Origin: RH-AL1 sp050013235
Lineage (GTDB): Bacteria; Pseudomonadota; Alphaproteobacteria; Rhizobiales; Beijerinckiaceae
Length of the DNA: 64,000 bases
Reading direction: 5' to 3'
NCBI GenBank assembly: GCA_050013235.1
Contig: JBEKFQ010000013.1
Span: 1 to 64,000 of the forward strand
Under the pieces are notes generated by a model, which saw nothing but the letters and a program-made list of their open reading frames with translations, searched no databases and was not told where the DNA came from. A program made the position numbers and the translations under genes. Below are positions 25,733-33,112 of the stretch, one piece after another (positions within the stretch are counted from its first letter, which is position 1; every line of letters starts with the position of its first letter).

Positions 25733-26149
25733 ATGCGGCAGGCCAGTGCGAGGTTGGAGGTGGCGACGAAGGGTAAGGGCCTCATCGATATCAGCCGCGA
25801 GGTCCATGCGTTCGTGGCGCGCGAGCGGATCGGCCAGGGCCTGCTGACGATCTTTTGCCGTCACACCTCCGCCTCCCTGCTGATTCAGGAAAACGCCGAT
25901 CCCGATGTGCAAGAGGATCTCAAGCACTTCCTCGAAACCATCGCGCCGGAGGGGGCGGGCTACATCCACGATACCGAGGGCCCCGACGACATGCCCGCCC
26001 ACATCCGCGCCGCGCTGACGCAGACGAGCCTCTCCATTCCCATCGAGTCCGGACGCCTGGTGCTGGGGACGTGGCAGGGGATTTATCTATGCGAGCACCG
26101 CAGCGCGCCGCATAAAAGGTCGATCGCGCTGCATGTTCTAGGGGAATGA
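25733..26149 (+). CDS. YjbQ/UPF0047 family protein
   Basis: The 138 residues match the UPF0047 family across their length: RGLIDISREV-like KGKGLIDISREVHAFV, GLLTIFCRHTSASLLIQENADPDV, LKHFLETIAP, DGPDDMPAHIRAALTQTSLSIPI and GTWQGIYLCEHR. The conserved histidines could bind metal. Members have been reported to have secondary thiamine-phosphate synthase activity, but the physiological role is unclear. AGGAGA lies upstream of the ATG. It is divergent from lexA and convergent with moeA. Confidence 0.9.
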   Translation: MRQASARLEVATKGKGLIDISREVHAFVARERIGQGLLTIFCRHTSASLLIQENADPDVQEDLKHFLETIAPEGAGYIHDTEGPDDMPAHIRAALTQTSLSIPIESGRLVLGTWQGIYLCEHRSAPHKRSIALHVLGE

Positions 26150-26159
26150 GGGGCGTCCC

Positions 26160-27401
26160 CTACCAGCCCTGCTCGAACCGTAAGATCCGGCACGCCTGTC
26201 CCGCCTCCGCCGCAGGCGCGCGGGGTTCGCGGATCAGCAGACATTGCGATTGCGCGAGAATCCGCAGCATCGAGGAATCTTGCTGGGCGTCCGGGACCAC
26301 CACCGGGGTGCCGTCGTTGCGTAGCGTGAGCGCCGCCCGCATATAATCCGCGCGCTCGCCGTTGGCCTTGAGCGGCGCGCCGGATATCGCCGGCTCGCCG
26401 CGGTCGAGGCCGGCTTTGGGGTCGCCCGCCAAGGCGCGGATCAGGGGGATGAGAAACAGCACGCCGCAGACGATGGAGGAAACGGGATTGCCGGGCAGGC
26501 CGAGGATCGACATCGAACCCGGTCCGGAATTGGGACCGAGCCGTCCGTGGATCAGCGGTTTGCCCGGCCGCATGGCGATGCGCCAAAAGCCGAGCCGCAT
26601 GCCCTCTTTTTCAAGCGCGGGTTTGACGAGATCGTAATCGCCCACCGAGGCGCCGCCCAGCGTCACCAGAACATCGGCCTTGGCGTCCCGCGCGGCGCGG
26701 ATCGCGGCTTTGATGGCGCGGGCCTCGTCGCGCACGATGCCGAGATCGAGCACCGCGCCGCCAGCGGCTTGCACATAGGCCGCGATGGCGAAGGAATTTG
26801 AGGCGACGATCTGGTCCTGCCCCACCGGATCGCCCGGCGCCACCAACTCGTCGCCCGTGGCGATGATGGCGACGAGCGGCTGCCGGGTGACGGGCAGCTT
26901 GGGATGGTTCATCGCGGCGGCTAGCGCCAGTTCGGCCGCGCCCAGGCGCCGTCCGGCTTTCAACAGCGTCTCGCCCACGGAAAAATCGAGACCGGCCTGG
27001 CGGATGTGGCGGCCAAACTGCGGCGGTTCGGTGGCCCGGATCGTAGCGCCATCGGCCACGGCGCATTCCTGGATCAGAATCGTATCGGCGCCCTCCGGCA
27101 CCGGCGCGCCGGTAAAGATGCGGACGGTTTCTCCGGGCCCGAGACGCCCCTCGTAGCGAGATCCCGCCGCGCTCTCGCCCACCAATTTGAGCGGCGTCGA
27201 GAGATCGCGGACATCCCCGGCGCGCAGGGCATAACCATCCATGGCGGACATATCGGCGGGCGGTTGGGTCAGTAACGCCTGGAGATCGCGCGCCAGCGTC
27301 CGCCCACGCGCTTGATGCAGCGGCACGAGTTCCGTCTCCAGCGGGGCGAGGCCATCGAGGATACGGGCGAGCGCTTCGGCAACCGTCAAATAATCGCTCA
27401 T
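26160..27401 (-). CDS. moeA: Molybdopterin molybdotransferase
   Basis: The start at 27401 overlaps the moaC stop codon by four bases (ATGA), so I prefer it to the in-frame start at 27413. The 413 residues show the MoeA domains: an N-terminal segment with SAMDGYALRAGDV, the MPT-binding domain (VTLGGASVGDYDLVKPAL) and MRPGKPLIHGRL with LPGNPVSS. The enzyme inserts molybdate into adenylylated molybdopterin. A C-terminal domain IV is present. It is co-transcribed with moaC and probably with the trp genes upstream. Confidence 0.95.
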   Translation of the reverse strand: MSDYLTVAEALARILDGLAPLETELVPLHQARGRTLARDLQALLTQPPADMSAMDGYALRAGDVRDLSTPLKLVGESAAGSRYEGRLGPGETVRIFTGAPVPEGADTILIQECAVADGATIRATEPPQFGRHIRQAGLDFSVGETLLKAGRRLGAAELALAAAMNHPKLPVTRQPLVAIIATGDELVAPGDPVGQDQIVASNSFAIAAYVQAAGGAVLDLGIVRDEARAIKAAIRAARDAKADVLVTLGGASVGDYDLVKPALEKEGMRLGFWRIAMRPGKPLIHGRLGPNSGPGSMSILGLPGNPVSSIVCGVLFLIPLIRALAGDPKAGLDRGEPAISGAPLKANGERADYMRAALTLRNDGTPVVVPDAQQDSSMLRILAQSQCLLIREPRAPAAEAGQACRILRFEQGW

Positions 27402-27874
27402 GGCGCGGTCCAATCGCCTGATTTACCGCCGGTTTTCTCGAGCAAGGCGATCCCCTCGATACGCATGCCGCGATCGGCGGCCTTCAACATGTCGTACAAA
27501 GTCAGACAGGCGACGGAAACGGCGGTCAAGGCTTCCATCTCGACGCCAGTCTGGCCGGTGACCTTGGCGAGCGCGCGGACGGTAAAGCCAGGCAGCGCCG
27601 CATCCGGTTCGATATCCACCGCGACTTTGGCGAGCGCGAGGGGGTGGCACAGCGGGATCAGATCGGATGTCCGTTTCGCCGCCATGATCCCCGCAATGCG
27701 CGCGGTCGCGATGACATCGCCCTTCTTGGCCATGCCGGACAGCGCAAGTTCGAGCGTCGCGGCTTGCATCACGATCCGCCCCTGCGCGACCGCCACGCGT
27801 TCCGTCGCCGCCTTGGCCGAAACATCGACCATATGCGCCGCGCCGCCGGCATCGAGATGGGTGAGCTTGGTCAT
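27398..27874 (-). CDS. moaC: Cyclic pyranopterin monophosphate synthase
   Basis: The 158 residues begin MTKLTHLDAGGAAHMVDVSAKAATERVAVA, the conserved MoaC start, and include KKGDVIATARIAGIMAAKRTSDLIPLCHPL with the catalytic His/Lys region and the C-terminal VSVACLTLYDMLKAADRGM. MoaC acts with MoaA to convert GTP to cyclic pyranopterin monophosphate. MoaA is not in the window. It is translationally coupled to moeA and lies 164 bp after trpC. Confidence 0.96.
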   Translation of the reverse strand: MTKLTHLDAGGAAHMVDVSAKAATERVAVAQGRIVMQAATLELALSGMAKKGDVIATARIAGIMAAKRTSDLIPLCHPLALAKVAVDIEPDAALPGFTVRALAKVTGQTGVEMEALTAVSVACLTLYDMLKAADRGMRIEGIALLEKTGGKSGDWTAP

Positions 27875-27955
27875 GGGGGAATTGGTTTCCTAGGCGTAAG
27901 TGGAATTGGTGAAGGTGCCCTCGGGGAGCGTTTGCAGCGCTCCGGCCTAACGAGT

Positions 27956-27997
27956 CCCTCGCCCTTCGAGACGCGCTTCGCGCCCTCAGGGTGAGGG
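27956..27997. repeat. REP-like imperfect palindrome between trpC and moaC
   Basis: CCCTCGCCCT (27956-27965) and AGGGTGAGGG (27988-27997) form a 10-bp inverted repeat with one mismatch around a GCGCTTCGC-type core. The pattern resembles short palindromes scattered through Rhizobiales genomes (CCTCA...GCGCGC...TGAGG). Only one copy is in the window. Confidence 0.6.
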
Positions 27998-28038
27998 TGT
28001 TGTGGGATTTGAGACGGTTATCTCTTTTTCCTCATCTA

Positions 28039-28845
28039 TTACTTCGCCGCGTTCGTGCCCTGTAGCAGAGCGCGCGTTGCCGCCGTCACATCCTCTTGCC
28101 GCATCAGGCTTTCCCCGACCAGGAAGGTTTCGATGCCGGAGCGGCGCAGGCGCAGGCAATCCTCATGGGTGAAGATCCCGCTTTCCGCGACCAGGACACG
28201 ATCCTTGGGGACCAATTCGGACAGGCGTTCGCTGACACTCAGCGAGACCTCGAACGTCCGCAGATTCCGGTTGTTGATGCCGAGCAGGGGCGTCTCGAGT
28301 CTGAGCGCGCGGCGCAACTCGTCCGCGTCGTGGACTTCCACCAGCACGTCCATGCCGAAACCTTGCGCCTCCTTGAGCAGCTTGGCGGCGGTGGCGTCGT
28401 CGAGGCTCGCCATGATCAAGAGGATGCAATCGGCGCCATGGGCGCGGGCTTCGGCCACCTGGTAGGGCTCGAAAATGAAGTCCTTGCGCAGAGCGGGGAG
28501 CGCGGTTGCCGCCCGCGCCGCGTCGAGAAAGGCGAGATCGCCCTGGAAGGACGGCTTGTCCGTCAAGACGGAGAGGCAGGCGGCGCCGCCGGCCTCATAG
28601 GCCTTCGCCAGCGCCGGAGGATCGAAATCCTCCCGGATCAACCCCTTGGAGGGACTGGCCTTCTTGATCTCGGCGATCAAGGCGAATTCGCCCGCTTCGT
28701 GCTTGGCCTGGATCACCCGGACGAAGCCGCGCGGCGGCTCCTGCGCCTCGGCCAGCGCCAGGATCCGCGAGAGCGGGACTTGGGCGATCGCCTCCGCGAT
28801 TTCGCGGCGCTTATAGGCTTCGATCAGTTGTAGAATATCCACCAT
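28039..28845 (-). CDS. trpC: Indole-3-glycerol phosphate synthase
   Basis: The 268-residue TIM-barrel protein has the family motifs FALIAEIKKASPSKGLIREDF, LSVLTDKPSFQGDLAFL, LRKDFIFEPYQVAEARAHGADCILLI, LVEVHDADELRRAL, GINNRNLRTFEV and VAESGIFTHEDCLRL. It closes the indole ring in tryptophan synthesis. The stand-alone form (not fused to TrpF) is usual in rhizobia. It starts three bases after the trpD stop. Confidence 0.97.
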   Translation of the reverse strand: MVDILQLIEAYKRREIAEAIAQVPLSRILALAEAQEPPRGFVRVIQAKHEAGEFALIAEIKKASPSKGLIREDFDPPALAKAYEAGGAACLSVLTDKPSFQGDLAFLDAARAATALPALRKDFIFEPYQVAEARAHGADCILLIMASLDDATAAKLLKEAQGFGMDVLVEVHDADELRRALRLETPLLGINNRNLRTFEVSLSVSERLSELVPKDRVLVAESGIFTHEDCLRLRRSGIETFLVGESLMRQEDVTAATRALLQGTNAAK

Positions 28846-28848
28846 GCT

Positions 28849-29883
28849 TCACCCTGCCGCCGCGCGAGGACCGCTGTTCGAGGCCAAGATCAACCGCTCG
28901 AGCACGGCTTTGGCTTGGCCGCTGTCGATCGCGCGCGCGGCCATCGCGACGCCTTCGTGAAGATCGCGCGCTTTGCCCGCCACGGTCAGAGCCGCGGCGG
29001 CGTTGAGCACCGCAATGTCGCGATAGGCATTCTTTTCGCCGGCAAGCACGCCGCGTAAAGCCGCCGCATTATGCGCGGGGTCGCCGCCCTTCAAATCCGC
29101 CAGGGCGGCGCGGGCAATGCCGTAATCCTCCGGGACGATGGTGAAGGTTTCGGGCGGGCCGCCGCCGATGGAAACGACGGTGGTCGGGCCGGTCGTGGTG
29201 ATCTCGTCGAGCCCGTCGGACCCATGGACCAGCCAAGCGCGTTCGGTGCCGAGATTGCCGAGCACATGAGCCAAGGGCTCCAGCCAAGCGGGGGAAAAGA
29301 CGCCCACCAGCAACCGCTTGACCCCGGCCGGATTGGACAGCGGCCCGAGCAGGTTGAAAATCGTGCGGACGCCGAGATCGGCGCGCACGGCCGCAAAATG
29401 GCGCATGGCGGGATGGTGCGTTTGCGCCGACATGAAGCCGATATTGGCGTCCGCGAGGCAGCGCTCGACATCTTCCGCGCCGCCGCCGACCCGCACGCCC
29501 AGCGCGGTCAGCACGTCGCTGGAGCCGGAGCGCGACGAGGCCGCGCGATTGCCGTGCTTGGCGACCGGCACGCCGCAGGCCGCCACGATCATCGCCGCCA
29601 AGGTCGAGACGTTATAGGTGCCGTGGCCGTCGCCGCCGGTGCCGACGATATCGATGGTGCCCTCCGGCGCCTCGACCCGCAGCATGCGCGCGCGCATGGC
29701 CGAGACGGCGCCGGTGATTTCCTCGATCGTCTCGCCGCGCACCCGCAACGCCATGAGGAAGGCGCCCATTTGCGCCGATGTCGCCTCGCCCGAGAGAAGA
29801 TAATCGAAGGCGGCCTCGGCCTCGCTCCGCGACAACGCGGCGCCATCCGCGATTTTCGCGAGAACGGGTTTGAGCGAATTCAT
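28849..29883 (-). CDS. trpD: Anthranilate phosphoribosyltransferase
   Basis: The start is the ATG at 29883, which shares one base with the trpG stop (TGATG); the frame continues upstream but that part is out of phase with trpG coding. The 344 residues show the glycine loop VGTGGDGHGTYNVST, KHGNRAASSRSGSSDVL and NLLGPLSNPAGV. The enzyme transfers phosphoribose from PRPP to anthranilate. It is translationally coupled to trpG and followed by trpC. Confidence 0.96.
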   Translation of the reverse strand: MNSLKPVLAKIADGAALSRSEAEAAFDYLLSGEATSAQMGAFLMALRVRGETIEEITGAVSAMRARMLRVEAPEGTIDIVGTGGDGHGTYNVSTLAAMIVAACGVPVAKHGNRAASSRSGSSDVLTALGVRVGGGAEDVERCLADANIGFMSAQTHHPAMRHFAAVRADLGVRTIFNLLGPLSNPAGVKRLLVGVFSPAWLEPLAHVLGNLGTERAWLVHGSDGLDEITTTGPTTVVSIGGGPPETFTIVPEDYGIARAALADLKGGDPAHNAAALRGVLAGEKNAYRDIAVLNAAAALTVAGKARDLHEGVAMAARAIDSGQAKAVLERLILASNSGPRAAAG

Positions 29884-30494
29884 CAGGCGGCGCCAACGCG
29901 AGCTTGTTCGTTCCAGCTGAGCGCGAGATCGAGGAAGTTCTTCATGATAGTCCGGCCGTTTTCCGAGGCAATGCTCTCGGGATGAAACTGCACGCCGTGA
30001 ATGGGAAGGGTTTTGTGCGAGAGCGCCATGATCAGGCCATCGGTCTCGGCCGTGATCTGCAAGACTTGCGGCAGGCTCGCGCGTTCGACCACCAGCGAGT
30101 GATAGCGGGTGGCGCGGAACGGTCCGGGGATCCCGCGAAAAATCGTTTCGCCGCGATGGCTGATTTCGGCCACCTTGCCATGGACCGGCAGGGGCGCGCG
30201 AACCACCTTGCCGCCAAAGGCCTCGCCAATCGCTTGATGCCCCAGGCAAACCCCGAACGTCGGGATCAACGGGCTGGCGCGGCGTAAAACCTCGAGGCAA
30301 ATGCCGGCGTCTTTCGGCTCGCAGGGGCCTGGCGAGAGAACGAGCGCATCGGGCCGCCGCGCGATGAGCGCATCCACGGTGATCTCGTCGTTGCGCACGA
30401 CGGTGACCTCGGCCCCCAGCGCGCCGAAATCATGCACGAGGTTCCAAGTGAAACTATCGTAATTGTCGATGAGAATGAGGCGAGGCCGGGTCAT
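29883..30494 (-). CDS. trpG: Anthranilate synthase component II (glutamine amidotransferase)
   Basis: The 203-residue class I amidotransferase has LIDNYDSFTWNLV at the N-terminus, the nucleophile Cys83 in GVCLGHQAIGEAFGG, and His171/Glu173 in VQFHPESIAS. It releases ammonia from glutamine for TrpE. Here trpE is separate, about 2.6 kb away, unlike the fused TrpE(G) of Rhizobiaceae. Some TrpG proteins also serve p-aminobenzoate synthesis. Its upstream region contains a 116-bp palindromic element only 15 bases from the start codon. Confidence 0.96.
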   Translation of the reverse strand: MTRPRLILIDNYDSFTWNLVHDFGALGAEVTVVRNDEITVDALIARRPDALVLSPGPCEPKDAGICLEVLRRASPLIPTFGVCLGHQAIGEAFGGKVVRAPLPVHGKVAEISHRGETIFRGIPGPFRATRYHSLVVERASLPQVLQITAETDGLIMALSHKTLPIHGVQFHPESIASENGRTIMKNFLDLALSWNEQARVGAA

Positions 30495-30509
30495 CGGGCT
30501 TTATGGTTC

Positions 30510-30625
30510 TAGAGCGCATTCCGCCTCGGTGGAATCACCAAGGCGATAAGAAATCGCTCTTGTTTTAAGAAGTTAGAGCATTTTCTCGATCACAAAAGTC
30601 TGTAACTTCGGTGGAAAATGCTCTA
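30510..30625. repeat. 116-bp palindromic element with TAGAGC/GCTCTA ends (copy C)
   Basis: Same length and layout as the element at 17987. The left hairpin uses CGCCTCGGTG, GAAT and CACCAAGGCG with one mismatch. The right hairpin pairs AGAGCATTTTC (30575-30585) with GAAAATGCTCT (30614-30624). Relative to the other copy, two stem positions changed on both arms (G-C to T-A and C-G to T-A), so pairing is kept. It lies upstream of trpG. Confidence 0.85.
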
Positions 30626-30760
30626 GCCGCCCGGCGAGGTCAAGGGGCGGCTCCATCTGTTATAGGTTCCTCTTGGTGTTATAGGTTCCCCTTGATCGTC
30701 ACGTGTTCTTCGTCACCCTCTGTTTCAAGTGGAGAACGATTCGTGACGCGGAGATTCTTT

Positions 30761-32467
30761 ATGCTGAGGGATATCGATCCGACCCGGCGCGACGTGATGC
30801 TCGCGGGCGCGGCTTTGACCCTTGCCGCGGGGGCGCCAGCGGCAAGCTCGGCGCAGACGGTCCCGGCGCCAGCCTTCCAGGCCGTGGCGACGGTTCACGG
30901 CACGGTCCGCGAGGATATTTCGCGCACGGGCGGGCGGGCGATTACCGATTTGCCTATCCCCGGCGTTTTGATCTCGAATGGCCGGGACGTCGTGCGCACG
31001 GATCAGTCCGGCCGCTATTCGCTGCCGGTCGAGCCGGGCATGGCGATCTTCATCATCAAGCCGTCGGGTTTTGCTCCGCCGACCGATCTGGTGACGCATA
31101 TTCCGTTGTTTTCCCATATCCACGAGCCCGAGGGGACGCCGCCCGGTCTGGAATTGCGCTATCCCGGTCTCGCGCCCACCGGCCCGTTGCCGGACGCGCT
31201 CGATTTCGCGCTGATCCGCGTCAACGAGCCCAGCCGCTTCGATGTCGTGATGTTGACCGATCCGCAGCCGGAATCGACGGCCGAGATCGAATATGTCCGC
31301 GACGACGTGGTGGCCGGGCTGATCGGCGTCGACGCCGCCTTCGGCATTACGGCGGGCGATCTGATGTTCGACGATCTCTCGATGTTCAACCGCTACAACA
31401 AGATCATCGGGCGCATCGGCATTCCCTGGTGGAGCGTCGGCGGCAATCACGATTTGAATTACGAGGCGCCCGACGCCCGCCGCTCGCGCGAGACCTGGAA
31501 GCGCGTCTTCGGCGCGCCCTATTACGCGCATGAATATGCCAATGCTCTGTTCATCATGCTCGACAATGTCGATTATCTCGGGCCCGATCCCGAGAAGCCC
31601 GGCAAGGCCGGCAAATATCGCGGCTTCATCTCGGCCGATCAGCTCGCCTTCATCGCGGCGCTGTTGAAGGAGACGCCGGCCAACCGGCTCGTCGTTCTCG
31701 TGATGCATATTCCGCTGACGACCTATCTCGGCCCGGACGAACCCCACCAGACGACGGTGAACCGGGCGGAGCTTTTGAAGCTTCTGGAGGGGCGCCCGAG
31801 CGTCAGTTTCGCCGGCCACACCCATTCGACCGAACATCATTATTTAGGCGCCGCCGACGGGTTTCCGGATGCCGTCCCGCATCACCACCATGTCTTGACG
31901 GCGGTCTCGGGCTCGTGGTGGAGCGGGCCGCTCGATCATCGCGGCATTGCTTGCGCGGATGCCTATGACGGCTCGCCGAACGGCTTCCACGTTCTTTCGA
32001 TCGACGGCACGAATTACACCACCCGCTTCGTCCCCGCCGGCGAACCCGCGGGTAAACAGCTGCGGATCAGCCTGGAAGTGCAGACGCACGAGGACGACCG
32101 CGAGATTTTGCGCACGCTCACCATGTCCGAGCTTTTGCGCTCGCCGGTTACGTCCGATCAGGCCGCGAGCGCCTATCTTGTCGTCAACGTCTTCGATGGC
32201 GGCCCCAAGACGGTAGTGACCTGTTCGCTCGATGCAGGCCCGGCGGTGACGATGAAAAAGATCAGCCGCCCCGACCCTTTCGTCCAGCAGATTTACGCGC
32301 GCTATCCCGAAACCATTAAACCCTGGGTCAAGCCGGTCCCGTCCTCGCACATCTGGTCGGTGAAACTCCCAGCCGGATTGCGGCCGGGGGCTTATGCGTT
32401 GAAGGTCAAGGCGGTGGACGAATATGGGCGGGAGCATCGCGACGGGATGGTGCTGGAGGTGGTGTAG
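30761..32467 (+). CDS. Exported calcineurin-like metallophosphoesterase
   Basis: From the ATG at 30761 (GGAG upstream) the 568-residue protein begins with a Tat-like signal (PTRRDVMLAGAALTLAAG). A beta-rich N-terminal domain (about residues 45-145) precedes the phosphoesterase domain with the metal ligands spread over VMLTDPQ, TAGDLMFD, VGGNHDLNYE, VMHIPL and FAGHTHSTEHHYL. A C-terminal beta domain follows (about 400-568). This three-part layout is known in uncharacterised secreted metallophosphoesterases. The first-motif His is replaced (TDPQ where DxH is usual), so activity should not be assumed. It lies between trpG and trpE on the opposite strand. Confidence 0.85.
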   Translation: MLRDIDPTRRDVMLAGAALTLAAGAPAASSAQTVPAPAFQAVATVHGTVREDISRTGGRAITDLPIPGVLISNGRDVVRTDQSGRYSLPVEPGMAIFIIKPSGFAPPTDLVTHIPLFSHIHEPEGTPPGLELRYPGLAPTGPLPDALDFALIRVNEPSRFDVVMLTDPQPESTAEIEYVRDDVVAGLIGVDAAFGITAGDLMFDDLSMFNRYNKIIGRIGIPWWSVGGNHDLNYEAPDARRSRETWKRVFGAPYYAHEYANALFIMLDNVDYLGPDPEKPGKAGKYRGFISADQLAFIAALLKETPANRLVVLVMHIPLTTYLGPDEPHQTTVNRAELLKLLEGRPSVSFAGHTHSTEHHYLGAADGFPDAVPHHHHVLTAVSGSWWSGPLDHRGIACADAYDGSPNGFHVLSIDGTNYTTRFVPAGEPAGKQLRISLEVQTHEDDREILRTLTMSELLRSPVTSDQAASAYLVVNVFDGGPKTVVTCSLDAGPAVTMKKISRPDPFVQQIYARYPETIKPWVKPVPSSHIWSVKLPAGLRPGAYALKVKAVDEYGREHRDGMVLEVV

Positions 32468-32496
32468 GGGGCAAGCTGTCCGCCGCAATCCGCCAC

Positions 32497-32575
32497 CGTC
32501 ATTGCGAGCGCAGCGAAGCAATCCATGCCAGCCCCCTGCACGAAGATGGATTGCTTCGCTGCGCTCGCAATGACG
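32497..32575. repeat. Perfect 30-bp inverted repeat (REP-like)
   Basis: Positions 32497-32526 and 32546-32575 are exact reverse complements over 30 bases (core GTCATTGCGAGC / GCTCGCAATGAC), with a 19-base spacer. The arm sequence CATTGCGAGCGnAGCGAAGCAATCC is a type of intergenic repeat found in many proteobacterial genomes. It lies just after the metallophosphoesterase and before the convergent cytochrome gene, so the strong hairpin may also stop transcription or protect mRNA ends. Confidence 0.85.
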
Positions 32576-32651
32576 GGCGGGATCATGCGAGTTGACTGGA
32601 AAGGCCACGCCAATAAGCGGAATCGATCGCTGGGTTGATTATGCTAAGCCC

Positions 32652-33002
32652 TCAGCTTCCCTGCCGGGCGATGTAGGCCGCGATGTCCTCGGCCTCGCTG
32701 CGTGTCAGCGACATATTCGGCATTTTGGGATGCGGATCGAGCAGGAAGAACGCGAGCTTGGCTTTGTCGAAGCCGGGGCGCTTGGCGATGCTCTCGAATG
32801 TCGGCACATTGTCGGAGCCGCGCTTTTGATCGGGTGCCACGATGTGGCAGGACGCGCACCAGCGCTTGGCGACAATCTCGCCGTGGTCGGCATCCGCGGC
32901 CTGCGCGATCGAGCCAAGGCTCGCCGCCAAGACGATCCCCGTCACGGCAATTCCCGTAAACGTCTTCGCCACTGCAAACGTCTTCGCCACATCGAGTTTC
33001 AT
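32652..33002 (-). CDS. Small c-type cytochrome, exported
   Basis: From the ATG at 33002 the protein has 116 residues: a signal peptide (to about residue 35, SIAQA), one heme motif CASCH (49-53) and a likely Met axial ligand in HPKMPNMSLT (94 or 97). It ends DIAAYIARQGS, the usual last helix of class I cytochromes c. It is predicted periplasmic and probably carries one electron between respiratory partners that cannot be named here. Its neighbours (metallophosphoesterase, trpE) give no redox context. Confidence 0.88.
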   Translation of the reverse strand: MKLDVAKTFAVAKTFTGIAVTGIVLAASLGSIAQAADADHGEIVAKRWCASCHIVAPDQKRGSDNVPTFESIAKRPGFDKAKLAFFLLDPHPKMPNMSLTRSEAEDIAAYIARQGS

Positions 33003-33112
33003 GTTTTGCTTTCCCGTTTGACCGGACCGGACGTCCCTTGCAGGCATGAGCCCGGTTCGACACTCATTCCGTCGACGTGGCCGCTTAGGCTATGCGCACA
33101 AAGTCCGGCGCG

